NCBI RefSeq assembly: GCF_009905545.1
Contig: NZ_JAAALB010000002.1
Span: 62,001-126,000, forward strand
Origin: Cellulophaga sp. BC115SP
Lineage (GTDB): Bacteria; Bacteroidota; Bacteroidia; Cytophagales; Spirosomataceae
DNA length: 64,000 nt
Direction: 5' to 3'
The notes under the pieces were generated by a model, which had not been told where the DNA came from, did no database searches, and worked only from the letters and a program-made list of their open reading frames with translations. The position numbers and the translations under genes are program-made. Positions 43,720 to 52,994 of this stretch are shown here, piece after piece. How positions within the stretch are numbered: the stretch's first letter is position 1; each line of letters starts with the position of its first letter.

Positions 43720-46700
43720 TTAGAATGTCAAGTTAAGACCTAAAATCAAAGAACGAGACAATGGTAAACCGCCGTAATCGCCACCTTGTGGGAATGAGTT
43801 ATCACCACTTAAGTTAGTATTTACTGCATCTGGGTTCCAACCACCTTTGTACTTGTCAGCACCAAACCAGTTTTCGGCTGTGAAATAAATACGAGCACCT
43901 TTTACATATTTTTTGCTGATTACTTGACCCAAATCATAACCTACAGTGATGTTACGAACTCTCCAGTAATCTGATGACCACAACCAGTCTGTGTTTTTGA
44001 TACGTCCAAATGTAGAATAAGCCTTACCTCTCAAACCATCACCTGGGTTATCTACTGAACGCCAACGGTCTCTGTAAATACCCAAAGCGTTGTCTGTGTA
44101 ACCTTGACCAGTTCTGTCAACTGCACGACCGAACAATGAATATACATATCCACCTGATTGTCCTTGAACTAATACAGTCAAATCAAAACCTTTGTATTTG
44201 AATGTGTTAGTCATACCATATACCAAATCTGGGTTTGGTTTGCCAGCATATACACGGTCGTTAGCATCGATTTTACCATCACCATTCGCATCAAAATATT
44301 TCGGATCTCCAACGGTTTGTGTACCGAACAAAGCCACTTTGTTATCAATATCGGCTTGTGTCAAAATACCTACTTGCTTTACTAGGTGATAAGCATACAT
44401 TGGCTCGCCAACTTGCAATACACTGTGAGGAATATCAAATGACGATGGGATATAAATCGTTGCGTCACCTGCACCTAAGTGAACCACTTGGTTTTCGTTA
44501 TGACTCAAGTTAACCGATGTAGTCCATTGGAAAGATGAGTTGTTGATGTTGCGAGAAGTTACCTCTAGTTCCCAACCTTTGTTCAATACTTCACCGATGT
44601 TAGTCAATGAGGTAGCAAAACCTGTAGCTTGAGGAACAGGTACGTTCAACAACAAATCGGTATTGCGTTTTGTGTAATAGTCAAATGATGCAGTAAAACG
44701 GTTTTTCAAGAAACCAACATCTAAACCAACGTCGATCGTAGATGATTTTTCCCAAGTTAAATCTGGGTTAGAAATACGGTTTGGCGCTTGACCACCCGCT
44801 TGAGTACCTCCAAAATCATAGTTATAGAAGCCCAATGTAGAGATACTGCTATAATCACCAATGTTGTAGTTACCAGCTTTACCCCAGCTTGCACGCAATT
44901 TTAAGTCACTCACAGAAGATACATTCTTCATAAAATCTTCTTCACTCAATCTCCAACCAATTGAAGCTGATGGGAATAAACCCCATTTGTTGTTATCACC
45001 AAAACGAGAAGAACCATCACGACGAACACTCGCTGACAACAAGTATTTGCCTTTGTAGCCATATTGCACACGACCAAAATAAGACAACAATACATTTTGT
45101 GTTTCGTTGGTATTACCTGTTACGCTTACTGCGGCATTCAAACTTGTAATGGTACTACTGTTATAACCACCGTTTGATGACATCGTTGATGTTCCGATTT
45201 TTGTCAAGTTATATGCATAACCAGCGACTGCCGAAATATCATGGTCTTGGTTGATTGTAGTAGAATACGACAAGGTATTTTCGTTTACCAAAGTTTGTTT
45301 TTTCAAGGTCGAGAAACTACCTGAAGTAGACAAACCTGGCGTTGTAGTACGTGCAGACAAACTACCATTTACCCAGTCTGGGCTGTATCTTTTGGTTGAC
45401 AAATCTGTATTATCAAAGTTGATAGAGCTTCTAAATGTCAATCCTTTTGCTAATTGATAATCTACAAAAGTTGAGAAAATCGTTCTAAACGTTTTTGTAA
45501 GACCAATGTTACTTTCTAACTGACGAATAGGGCTATTACGGCTCACACTCCATGGATATTGACCATATTGACCTGTATTTGCATCCAACCCATTTTCTTG
45601 TACTGGCGTCATACCCGCTACAATATGCAAAATAGCGTCTTTACCTTCTACCCCTGGGTCGTTTGCTTCTGAGTATGATGGTGCTAAGTTTACACCAAAC
45701 TTCAATCTTTCGTTTGCTTTTACCTCTACATTTGCACGGGCTGAGTAGTTACGGTAATAGGTATTCAAAACTGTACCATCTTGGTGAGTCATGTTACCTG
45801 ATACATAGTACTTCACATAGTTATTTCCTCCACTTGCAGACAACTGATAGTTATTTACTTTACCTGTTCTGAAAGCTTCTTTTTGCCAGTCGATATAATT
45901 TAATCCTGGGTGACCCGCTTGAGCCCAACGGTCATCCAACATCAAGTTTGAGTTTACTGCTGTAGATGCCAAACCTAAGATAGCTCTTCTTTCAGCAGTG
46001 GTTTGTGAAGCAGTACGACCCGCACCAGAAGCTACCCACTGAGCATTAATCATCTCTGTTGCACGATCTACCCACTCGTCAGCACTTAACATATCCAACA
46101 TTCTAACGGCTTTTGTAATACCCGAATAAGCATTAAAAGTAATTTTTGCTTTTCCTTCCTGACCTTTTTTCGTAGTAATCAATACCACACCATTAGCCGC
46201 TCTTGAACCATAAATAGCCGCAGAAGAGGCATCTTTCAATACCTGAATATTTTCAATATCATTCGGGTTGATATTGTCCAATGGGTTACCTGTGCTAAAA
46301 CCACCAGAAGCATTTTGTCCAGATGTTTCTAAAGGGAAACCATCAATCACATATAAAGGCTCGTTACTTGCCGAAATTGAACCCGAACCACGTACTTGTA
46401 CACTAAAGCCTTTACCAGGAGTTCCTGATGTTTGCTTTACTTGTACACCCGCCAATTGACCTACCAAAGCCTGGTCAACACGAGAGATAGGGCGTTGGTC
46501 TAAGTCTTTGGCATTGAAGTTTGCCATTGCACCTGTTACGTTCGCTTTTTTCTGCGTACCATATCCAACTACCACAACCTCATCCAATGATTTAATATCT
46601 GGCTTTAAACTTACATCTTGTTTTGTTTGACCATCAATAGCTACTTCTAGTTTTTCATAACCTACCGAGGTAAAAACTATCACTGCACCTTTTCCAACCG

Positions 46701-46890
46701 AAATAGAATAACCACCATTTACATCAGAAGTAACACCACGCTGGCTGCCTTTTACCAATACACTCACACCAGGTACTCCTTGGTTGCTCGATGCGTCGGT
46801 AATTTTACCAGTCACCACTCGCTCCTGTGCCAAGCCAACATAAGAAAGCAAGCACAAAACGATCCATACAAATTGTCTAATTGATCTCAT
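43720..46890 (-). CDS. SusC/RagA family TonB-linked outer-membrane transporter
   Basis: Outer-membrane import channel of 1056 residues. Signal peptide (to about 21), CarboxypepD_reg-like domain (about 23-105; VVTGKITDASSNQGVPGVSV), the TonB-interaction/box region LDEVVVVGYGTQKKANVTGA, plug domain with VRGSGSISASNEPLYVIDG and SAAIYGSRAANGVVLITTKKG (shortened), and a barrel ending in LILGLNLTF. First gene of the SusC/SusD operon. The upstream spacer holds a nested inverted repeat that may take part in its control. Confidence 0.96.
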   Translation of the reverse strand: MRSIRQFVWIVLCLLSYVGLAQERVVTGKITDASSNQGVPGVSVLVKGSQRGVTSDVNGGYSISVGKGAVIVFTSVGYEKLEVAIDGQTKQDVSLKPDIKSLDEVVVVGYGTQKKANVTGAMANFNAKDLDQRPISRVDQALVGQLAGVQVKQTSGTPGKGFSVQVRGSGSISASNEPLYVIDGFPLETSGQNASGGFSTGNPLDNINPNDIENIQVLKDASSAAIYGSRAANGVVLITTKKGQEGKAKITFNAYSGITKAVRMLDMLSADEWVDRATEMINAQWVASGAGRTASQTTAERRAILGLASTAVNSNLMLDDRWAQAGHPGLNYIDWQKEAFRTGKVNNYQLSASGGNNYVKYYVSGNMTHQDGTVLNTYYRNYSARANVEVKANERLKFGVNLAPSYSEANDPGVEGKDAILHIVAGMTPVQENGLDANTGQYGQYPWSVSRNSPIRQLESNIGLTKTFRTIFSTFVDYQLAKGLTFRSSINFDNTDLSTKRYSPDWVNGSLSARTTTPGLSTSGSFSTLKKQTLVNENTLSYSTTINQDHDISAVAGYAYNLTKIGTSTMSSNGGYNSSTITSLNAAVSVTGNTNETQNVLLSYFGRVQYGYKGKYLLSASVRRDGSSRFGDNNKWGLFPSASIGWRLSEEDFMKNVSSVSDLKLRASWGKAGNYNIGDYSSISTLGFYNYDFGGTQAGGQAPNRISNPDLTWEKSSTIDVGLDVGFLKNRFTASFDYYTKRNTDLLLNVPVPQATGFATSLTNIGEVLNKGWELEVTSRNINNSSFQWTTSVNLSHNENQVVHLGAGDATIYIPSSFDIPHSVLQVGEPMYAYHLVKQVGILTQADIDNKVALFGTQTVGDPKYFDANGDGKIDANDRVYAGKPNPDLVYGMTNTFKYKGFDLTVLVQGQSGGYVYSLFGRAVDRTGQGYTDNALGIYRDRWRSVDNPGDGLRGKAYSTFGRIKNTDWLWSSDYWRVRNITVGYDLGQVISKKYVKGARIYFTAENWFGADKYKGGWNPDAVNTNLSGDNSFPQGGDYGGLPLSRSLILGLNLTF

Positions 46891-47397
46891 ATAGTCTGTT
46901 TTTAATTTGGATTAAAAGATAATGGAGGGTTCGGACCTCTGTTTTACTATTTATGTACTGTCTTTTTATAAATAATTTGAAGGACACTAGGTACAAAAAG
47001 GCAATGAAAAGCCTAGCCCCTTTAATTTTCATAAAGGTTCTGGAAAGCTTTTCATTAGCGCAAATAGTGTCTTAGAATTAAATATTTAGAAGTCTAATAT
47101 TTTAAATTAGCGGGCAAAATTAACTTTACCCGCATTAAGCTCTAGGCTTTATGCTGTAGGCTAAAAGTTGAAAAGTATTTCTCACGAAATAATTGAATCT
47201 CTTTTGCCTAATGCCTACGGCTTACAGCCTAAAGCCTTTTAATACAATTTTACCCGAATAAAGCTCAAGTCTTTATGCTGTAAGCTATAAGATGGAAAGC
47301 ATTTCTCACGAAATAATTTATGCTTTTTGCCTAATGCATACGGCTTACAGCCTAAAGCGTTTTAATCAAGTGCTTTTAGGCATCTCGATAGTATTTC
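46891..47397. other. spacer upstream of susC with regulatory dyad and repeats
   Basis: About 500 bases without a gene. AATGAAAAGC (47003-47012) / GCTTTTCATT (47047-47056), enclosing CCTTT / AAAGG, forms a nested dyad 113-166 bases before the susC start. The rest is filled by two tandem units of the second repeat family (47110-47370). Confidence 0.6.
47110..47370 (+). repeat. second dispersed repeat family, two tandem units
   Basis: Begins with a near-palindromic GCGGGCAAAATTAACTTTAC hairpin (47110-47133). Two units of about 124 bases follow (47124-47246 and 47247-47370), each with AAGCTC...CTTTATGCTGTA near the start, ATTTCTCACGAAATAATT in the middle and GCCTAATGC...ACGGCTTACAGCCTAAAGC at the end. 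Each unit can fold as a hairpin. A third copy is at 12604-12729, and a short fragment (TAGCTCAAGTCATAAAGCCT) is near 28454-28476. Confidence 0.8.
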
Positions 47398-48750
47398 TTA
47401 CGATTTTACTGCCAATGGTTTTAGGTCGGTCAATGAGGCTATCTTTACAGGCTGTCCTGTGTCTGAGCTTTTTCTTGCTGCTATCCCAACTAAGATAGCC
47501 ATTGCTCCATCACGACTTCCTGCCGCCTGACGGTATGTGTCTTTGGCATTAGGATTACGGAAAATCTTATCTCTCAAGCGTGCATCTCCTCCACCATGTC
47601 CTTCAGCTTGTTGAATTTTGATGTATTCGATATCTCCAAAATTGCGAGAAAGCATCAACTCATCATAATTCTCAATAGTCATTTTGCCCGATTCTTTAAT
47701 CCAAGCTTCTAAACGTCCTTTTGTTCCGTTAAATGCTATTCTATATCCTTCATAAGGTGAATATGTTGTTAACGAATAGGCAACATTCACGCCGTTAGCA
47801 TAATGAATGGTGGCAGCCATTTTATCGAAAATATTAATATCTTCTTTAAACACACAACCGTCTCTCAAGTAGCCATCATGCTTTTCGTTTTCTACGTAAA
47901 GCTTCGTTAAGCGGGTGTCTTTTGTTATATCCCAATAAAAATTACAAGACGTCTTGTGTGCACACGAACGGCAGTTTGTACCACGCTGTTCGCCATTTTT
48001 ACCGTAGTGCTCTAGCGACGCTTGTGCATATACGGATTCTGGTTCTGATTCTAGCCACCAGTTCAGCAAATCGAAGTGATGACTTGCTTTGTGAACCCAT
48101 AACGAACCAGAATTTTCACGAAGTCGATGCCAGCGTCTGAAATAGTCTGCACCATGACGAGTATCCAAGTACCAATGGAAATCTACAGAAGTAACTTTTC
48201 CGATAGCTCCTTCACGTAAAAGTTCGTAAATCTTCTGACGATGAGGCGAATATCGATAATTAAAAGTAACCGTTACCTTTTTTCCAGTACGCTTTTCAGC
48301 ATCCAAAATAGCCTGACATTTTCCTTCGTCAGTAGTCATTGGCTTTTCGGTAATGATATCAGCGCCCAATTCCATCCCACGAATAATAAACTTATCGTGT
48401 GTAGCATCGACTGTTGTTACGATCAACAAATCGGGCTTGGTTTCCTTCATCATTTTCTCGAAATCTGTGTAAACATTACAATTTACACCCAAGAATTGCT
48501 TTGCTGTTTCGGCACGACCTGGATTGATGTCACACAAACCAACAAACTCAATTACATCGCCAAATTCTTTTACAACTGGGGTTCCCCACATACCCGTGCC
48601 ACGATGACCCGTACCCACCATTGCTACTTTGCGTTTGGTGGTAGTATTGCCAAGCGTTTCTGATAAGTTTGCCATCAATAAACCCGCTGAGGCCAAGGAT
48701 GTTTGCTGTAAAAATGCTCTTCGATTAAGATTGTTTTCCTGACTTTCCAT
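47398..48750 (-). CDS. Gfo/Idh/MocA family oxidoreductase with twin-arginine signal
   Basis: NAD(P)-dependent sugar-type oxidoreductase of 450 residues. A twin-arginine export signal, NNLNRRAFLQQTS (Arg10-Arg11), precedes a hydrophobic stretch, so it is exported folded. Rossmann motif VAMVGTGHRGTG (about 38-49), EKPMTTDEGKCQAIL (the conserved EKP) and a C-terminal alpha/beta domain. A Cys cluster CRSCAHKTSC near 260 may bind metal. Secreted members include GH109-like glycosidases that use bound NAD, so redox-neutral glycoside cleavage is an alternative. No operon partner. Confidence 0.85.
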   Translation of the reverse strand: MESQENNLNRRAFLQQTSLASAGLLMANLSETLGNTTTKRKVAMVGTGHRGTGMWGTPVVKEFGDVIEFVGLCDINPGRAETAKQFLGVNCNVYTDFEKMMKETKPDLLIVTTVDATHDKFIIRGMELGADIITEKPMTTDEGKCQAILDAEKRTGKKVTVTFNYRYSPHRQKIYELLREGAIGKVTSVDFHWYLDTRHGADYFRRWHRLRENSGSLWVHKASHHFDLLNWWLESEPESVYAQASLEHYGKNGEQRGTNCRSCAHKTSCNFYWDITKDTRLTKLYVENEKHDGYLRDGCVFKEDINIFDKMAATIHYANGVNVAYSLTTYSPYEGYRIAFNGTKGRLEAWIKESGKMTIENYDELMLSRNFGDIEYIKIQQAEGHGGGDARLRDKIFRNPNAKDTYRQAAGSRDGAMAILVGIAARKSSDTGQPVKIASLTDLKPLAVKS

Positions 48751-48784
48751 TTCGGTAAGGTCTTTGATTTTCGGTTAACATAGG

Positions 48785-48852
48785 TTTGTAAAGTAAGTTT
48801 TGCAAAGAAAAAAACGCTTTAAATCAACTATTTATACTTTGCACTTTACAAA
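48785..48852. promoter_or_regulatory. inverted repeat upstream of the Gfo/Idh/MocA gene
   Basis: TTTGTAAAGT (48785-48794) plus GCAAAG (48802-48807) is mirrored by CTTTGCACTTTACAAA (48837-48852), apart from a seven-base insertion. It lies 35-102 bases before the start codon and could be an operator or a leader structure. Confidence 0.4.
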
Positions 48853-49015
48853 TTATTTATTGTAAAATAACCTATTGTATCAAAACGAACCATCATGCCC
48901 CATCCTGTTTATACTGGATATTCTTTGAATAATACAATAAATATTAGTTGGTTGAAATTATTTGAAGTAAAAATGTGTAGACTACGTTGAGAAAGGAAGG
49001 GGAATAATCTTATTG

Positions 49016-49498
49016 TTATCGTGAAGGGTTGGTTAAACCATTGGTCAAATCTTTGAGTGTTTGAGCCATTCTTTCGACCTTAATATCTTCATTTTTTGCG
49101 GAGATAATCCTTTTTACAAATGCTTCTTGCTGACGCTCGTCCAACTTGTTAAATGCTTTTTCTGCAAAAGAATCTAGCGCTAGACACTCCGTAAATTCAG
49201 TTGGAATGGAAAGTGGACTTTCGTCCAAAAAGAGTTGAATATACACTGTATCTCCAGCCTGTTTTTTAATCTGCTTACGAAGCTCAGCTTTAAGGGGCAA
49301 AAACAAATGCCCATTGCCCATAGGCATCAATTTGTAGCGTGACAATTGAAATGAATCGATAGAACCTTTTACTTGTATCCAACCAAATGGATTTTGTGAA
49401 TTTTGAGCAATAGTAGGTAAAGCCACGTATGTCCAGCCTCCTTTTCCCTCAAATTTTTGAACAGGTAATATCGCATCTATTAATAAAATATCAGGCAT
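49016..49498 (-). CDS. YdeI/OmpD-associated protein with DUF1905 domain
   Basis: A 160-residue cytosolic protein. The N-terminal half (about 1-95) matches DUF1905, a small beta-barrel (GGWTYVALP near 20-28, GHLFLPLKAELRKQI near 63-77, AGDTVYIQLFLDE). The C-terminal half has the YdeI-type helical motif (FNKLDERQQEAFVKRIISAK, then KVERMAQTLKDL). The combination is common in Bacteroidota, but its function is not known. It stands alone between two spacers. Confidence 0.75.
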   Translation of the reverse strand: MPDILLIDAILPVQKFEGKGGWTYVALPTIAQNSQNPFGWIQVKGSIDSFQLSRYKLMPMGNGHLFLPLKAELRKQIKKQAGDTVYIQLFLDESPLSIPTEFTECLALDSFAEKAFNKLDERQQEAFVKRIISAKNEDIKVERMAQTLKDLTNGLTNPSR

Positions 49499-49639
49499 TG
49501 CTCAAGTTTTGGGACAAGGACTGTGTAGGCTTTAGCATAAAAATTACATTAATTATCGGTAGCATTTCTTGCTGTATCTGATTTTAAGTGCCTTCAAATA
49601 ACGAATATACGATTAACTAATAACGTTTTCTAGCTTATA

Positions 49640-49677
49640 TTCAATTAGCTGACAACATAAATCATCAGCTAATTGAA
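49640..49677. terminator. inverted repeat beyond ribF
   Basis: Perfect 13-bp stem TTCAATTAGCTGA (49640-49652) / TCAGCTAATTGAA (49665-49677), loop of 12. It lies 15 bases past the ribF stop but lacks a clear T-run on the reverse strand, so termination is only probable. Confidence 0.5.
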
Positions 49678-49691
49678 AGAATAATAACTCT

Positions 49692-50618
49692 CTATTTCAA
49701 GATATCAGAAACGGTCAGTTTATCCTGAGCGATTTGCGCCTTCAAGGCATCTAATCCGTTGAATTTTTGTTCAGGTCTTACTTTCTGTACAAACTCTACT
49801 TTTAAGTTTTCACCATAAATTTCTTTGTTGAAATCTAAGATATTTACTTCAATCGTTTTGTAAGTACCATCTACAGTTGGTCGGTTACCAATGTTTAGCA
49901 TTCCTCTCAATTTCTCAGCATTGTAATATACCCAAACCGCATAAACACCATCTTGAGGAACCAGTTTGGTTTGTTCACGCACTTGGATATTAGCTGTTGG
50001 AAAGCCAATGGTACGACCTATTTGTTTGCCTTTTACCACCAAGCCATTTAAATCATAGTTGCGACCCAAAAAATGCTGCGCTTGGGTCATATCTCCGTCT
50101 TGGATAGCTTTGCGAATCTTTGATGAACTCACTGCCACGTGATCAATATCTTGACGTGAAATTTCCTCAACGCCAAAACCATAACGACTGGCATTTTGAA
50201 CCAGATAATCAAACCCACCCTCACGGTTTTTTCCAAAGCGATGGTCGTAGCCAATCACCAGAGTTTTAGTACCAATAGTATTGATGATTACTTTCTGGAT
50301 AAACTCCTCCGAAGTAAGCTCCGAAAACTCTCTGGTAAACGGAATTACTAATAGATGTTGAACGCCATTTTGAGTCAACAATTCTATTTTTTCATCTAAA
50401 GTAGAAAGGAGTTTTACTTCCTGATTATCGGCCGACACCACCGTGCGAGGATGTGGATAAAAGGTAATAACAACACTTTCTCCTCCTGTTTGTTGTGCTA
50501 CTTCTGCTAGCCTTTTTAATATTTTTTGGTGTCCCAGATGTACACCATCAAATGTGCCACTGGTAACAACTGCGTTTTCTAGTCTTTGAAATTCTTGAAT
50601 TCCGTAATATACCTTCAT
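49692..50618 (-). CDS. ribF: bifunctional riboflavin kinase / FAD synthetase
   Basis: Makes FMN from riboflavin and FAD from FMN. It has 308 residues. The N-terminal adenylyltransferase domain (about 1-180) has TSGTFDGVHLGHQKIL with the HxGH nucleotide site and ITFYPHPRTVV; the C-terminal flavokinase domain (about 185-300) has GRTIGFPTANI and GMLNIGNRPTVDG. It is the last gene of the ftsX-DUF3098-uppP-truB-ribF run, but a terminator-like hairpin lies between truB and its start codon. Confidence 0.96.
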   Translation of the reverse strand: MKVYYGIQEFQRLENAVVTSGTFDGVHLGHQKILKRLAEVAQQTGGESVVITFYPHPRTVVSADNQEVKLLSTLDEKIELLTQNGVQHLLVIPFTREFSELTSEEFIQKVIINTIGTKTLVIGYDHRFGKNREGGFDYLVQNASRYGFGVEEISRQDIDHVAVSSSKIRKAIQDGDMTQAQHFLGRNYDLNGLVVKGKQIGRTIGFPTANIQVREQTKLVPQDGVYAVWVYYNAEKLRGMLNIGNRPTVDGTYKTIEVNILDFNKEIYGENLKVEFVQKVRPEQKFNGLDALKAQIAQDKLTVSDILK

Positions 50619-50634
50619 ATCACAAAGTTAGTCT

Positions 50635-50667
50635 AAAAAAAATGTGGTACGACACAGTCGCACCACA
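50635..50667 (-). terminator. terminator or attenuator just before ribF
   Basis: On the reverse strand TGTGGT/ACCACA and CGAC/GTCG arms (50643-50667, one mismatch) with loop TGT are followed by eight T (50642-50635). It ends 16 bases before the ribF start codon and follows the truB stop by 14 bases. Confidence 0.75.
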
Positions 50668-50681
50668 AATCCAATAATATG

Positions 50682-51389
50682 CTATTTTACAGGAGCAACC
50701 GCTCTTTGGTTAACAAACTCTTCAATAGTCAAAGCATTAGCTACCTCAAACTCTCCAATACGTTCGCGACGAAGTGCACTCATATAAGCTCCTGATTGAC
50801 AAGCTAGTCCAAAATCACGTACCAAACTGCGAATATATGTACCTTTTGAGCAGACAATGCGGAAATGAATCGTTGGGAACTCTGAAGTCTCAATGTCAAA
50901 TTTCTTCACTTCGACTTCTCTCGATTTTATTTCGATATCATCTTCTGTTTTTCCTTTTCTTGCCAATTCGTACAAACGTTTTCCTCCTACAGAAATCGCT
51001 GAATAAATCGGTGGAATTTGCAAAATTGGACCTGTCAATTGCGCCAAGGCATTTTGCATGATTTCTTCAGTAATATGTTCGGTCGGAAATTCACCGTCAA
51101 ATTCAGTTTCTAAATCTATCGAAGGGGTGGTTTTTCCTAGAACCAATGTTCCTGAATATTCCTTTTCTTGCGCTTGAAAACTGTCTATTTGCTTGGTCAT
51201 TTTACCTGTACAAAGGATTAGCAAACCTGTTGCCAATGGATCTAATGTACCTGCGTGACCTATTTTTTTAAAATTACCTGCATACTTCAATTTTTTGACT
51301 ACATCAAAAGAAGTCCACGTAAGAGGTTTATCAATCAGCAACACCTCTCCAGGATCTTGCACAGGCTGATTTTGTTGATTTTCATTCAT
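50682..51389 (-). CDS. truB: tRNA pseudouridine(55) synthase
   Basis: Converts U55 of the T-arm of tRNAs to pseudouridine. The 235 residues correspond to the catalytic domain without a PUA domain, as usual in Bacteroidota. Catalytic Asp50 is in GHAGTLDPLATGLL; LIDKPLTWTSFDVV and CSKGTYIRSLVRDFG are the other family motifs. It is in the conserved cell-envelope/flavin gene run on the reverse strand. Confidence 0.96.
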   Translation of the reverse strand: MNENQQNQPVQDPGEVLLIDKPLTWTSFDVVKKLKYAGNFKKIGHAGTLDPLATGLLILCTGKMTKQIDSFQAQEKEYSGTLVLGKTTPSIDLETEFDGEFPTEHITEEIMQNALAQLTGPILQIPPIYSAISVGGKRLYELARKGKTEDDIEIKSREVEVKKFDIETSEFPTIHFRIVCSKGTYIRSLVRDFGLACQSGAYMSALRRERIGEFEVANALTIEEFVNQRAVAPVK

Positions 51390-51762
51390 AAAAATTATAT
51401 TTCTTGGAGTTAATATAGTTTTCCTAAAAGCATGTTTAAATTTTAAAAGTCATTAAAGATTTGTATTTACTTTAGTGAAATCCTACTGTTTAAGCCGAAG
51501 GCGAGTTTAGGATTTCTTGACTTTCTTTTGTTACTTTTCTTGTGTCAAGACAAGAAAAGTAAGCAGTGGCGAATGGAAATTTTGTTTTTTCAAACAAATG
51601 CCAAATAAAATTTTTAAACATACTCTAAAATCTTACCTCTCATTTTTTACCATCAAATGTATTCTTTCATTACTCATGGTTCATATTATAGCCATCATTA
51701 TGAAGGGAAACACTTTCATGACAAAAATAACTCCAGAATTTTGATTTTTCATATCATCGCTC
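51390..51762. other. spacer between uppP and truB with a stem-loop
   Basis: No gene. TTACTTTTCTTG (51531-51542) / CAAGAAAAGTAA (51551-51562) is a perfect 12-bp stem with an eight-base loop that contains TGTCAAGA. Sequences of this type recur in Bacteroidota intergenic DNA, but only one copy is in this window. I see nothing else. Confidence 0.5.
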
Positions 51763-52566
51763 CTAGACTACACTAAGTGTGTGTCCTGTTGCCAATAATC
51801 CTAAAATGGTTAAGCCTACGATAATACGGTAAATACCGAAATATTTGAAGCCGTATTTATTCAAAATACTGATGAAAAACTTAATAGCCAATACCGCTAC
51901 AAAAAAAGCAACAATGTTTCCTACCGCTAACAATTTTACCTGCTCTGAAGTAATAGCTCCTTCTTCTTTAATAAATTTCAGCAGTTTGTAACCAGTAGCT
52001 GCAGCCATAGTAGGAACCGCCAAAAAGAAAGAAAATTCAGCCGCTAAGCTACGAGTCAATTTTTGCTGCATACCACCAATAATCGTGGCAGCACTACGAC
52101 TAAGTCCTGGAAACATGATAGCCAAACACTGATACGCACCGATTTTGATGGCAGTAATATTAGTAATATCCGCTTCTTCGTCAAAAATCGGTTTCTTAAA
52201 CCAATTATCGACAAATAATAAAATGATACCTCCAAGCAATAAAACCGTTGCGATAAATGCTGGATTTCCTAAATGTTCATCAATTAAATCATCGAATAAT
52301 TTGCCAAAAATTAAAGCAGGGACTACCGCCAACATCAACTTTACATAGAATTGCCATTTAGAAAAGTCAAAAAACTTTTTCCAGTATAAGGCAACAACCG
52401 CCAAAATAGCACCTAGTTGAATACATATCTCAAAAAGTTTGGTAAACTTATCATTCTCAATTCCAAGAATCGAGCTGGTTAAAACCATGTGTCCAGTAGA
52501 TGAAATAGGTAAAAATTCGGTAAGTCCTTCGATGATGGCTAGAATAATAGATTGAATGATAGACAT
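51763..52566 (-). CDS. uppP: undecaprenyl-diphosphate phosphatase
   Basis: Membrane phosphatase that regenerates undecaprenyl phosphate, the carrier for peptidoglycan and O-antigen precursors. The 267 residues hold about eight membrane helices. Family motifs are IIEGLTEFLPISSTGHMVL (about 11-29) and FPGLSRSAATIIGGMQQKL (about 153-171), which contain the catalytic Glu and Arg/Ser. Downstream of the DUF3098 gene in the conserved run. Confidence 0.95.
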   Translation of the reverse strand: MSIIQSIILAIIEGLTEFLPISSTGHMVLTSSILGIENDKFTKLFEICIQLGAILAVVALYWKKFFDFSKWQFYVKLMLAVVPALIFGKLFDDLIDEHLGNPAFIATVLLLGGIILLFVDNWFKKPIFDEEADITNITAIKIGAYQCLAIMFPGLSRSAATIIGGMQQKLTRSLAAEFSFFLAVPTMAAATGYKLLKFIKEEGAITSEQVKLLAVGNIVAFFVAVLAIKFFISILNKYGFKYFGIYRIIVGLTILGLLATGHTLSVV

Positions 52567-52616
52567 ATAATGTTTAAGTATCTTTTAAGTAGGAAATATT
52601 AATGGCTCAAAAATAC

Positions 52617-52671
52617 AAAAAACAAAAAGAAGAACCTGTTTTCATATCCAGATTTCCTCTTTTTGTTTTTT
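52617..52671 (-). terminator. inverted repeat with T-runs between DUF3098 and uppP
   Basis: AAAAAACAAAAAGA (52617-52630) is exactly complementary to TCTTTTTGTTTTTT (52658-52671), a 14-bp AT-rich stem with a 27-base loop. On the reverse strand it could terminate partially before uppP. Confidence 0.5.
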
Positions 52672-52717
52672 AACGGTAAATATTAGTATGAATTAATATC
52701 AGGAAATTATTTTTCCT

Positions 52718-52921
52718 CTAAGATTTCTTCAAAATAGCAAAAAATTCAATGGTAAACCCTGCCAATACTACCAATGGTCCGAGGGTCAAGCCTAAGAAGC
52801 CAAAGCCGAACTCCTCTTTATCCAAACTCATAATAAAAAATCCTGCAAGAATAACGATGATACCCAACAACATCAGTGTATAGTTGGCCTTTCCAAATGG
52901 TAATTTTGATGAATTTGACAT
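52718..52921 (-). CDS. DUF3098 family small membrane protein
   Basis: A 67-residue protein with two membrane helices (about 14-32 and 39-62) and the family start LPFGKANYTLMLLGIIVI. Function unknown. In Bacteroidota it is regularly found between ftsX and uppP, as here (73 bases after ftsX), which hints at a role near division or envelope synthesis. Confidence 0.9.
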   Translation of the reverse strand: MSNSSKLPFGKANYTLMLLGIIVILAGFFIMSLDKEEFGFGFLGLTLGPLVVLAGFTIEFFAILKKS

Positions 52922-52994
52922 AGTTTTCGAATTTTATTGATATAAAAGCCATTGTGGCTTCGAATTTTATAGTTTAAGTCTTTATAATCTTATT

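Noticed and set aside
51517-51744. A 75-residue forward frame between truB and uppP
   Set aside because: It translates the stem-loop at 51531-51562 and flanking AT-rich DNA; no plausible start context or domain.
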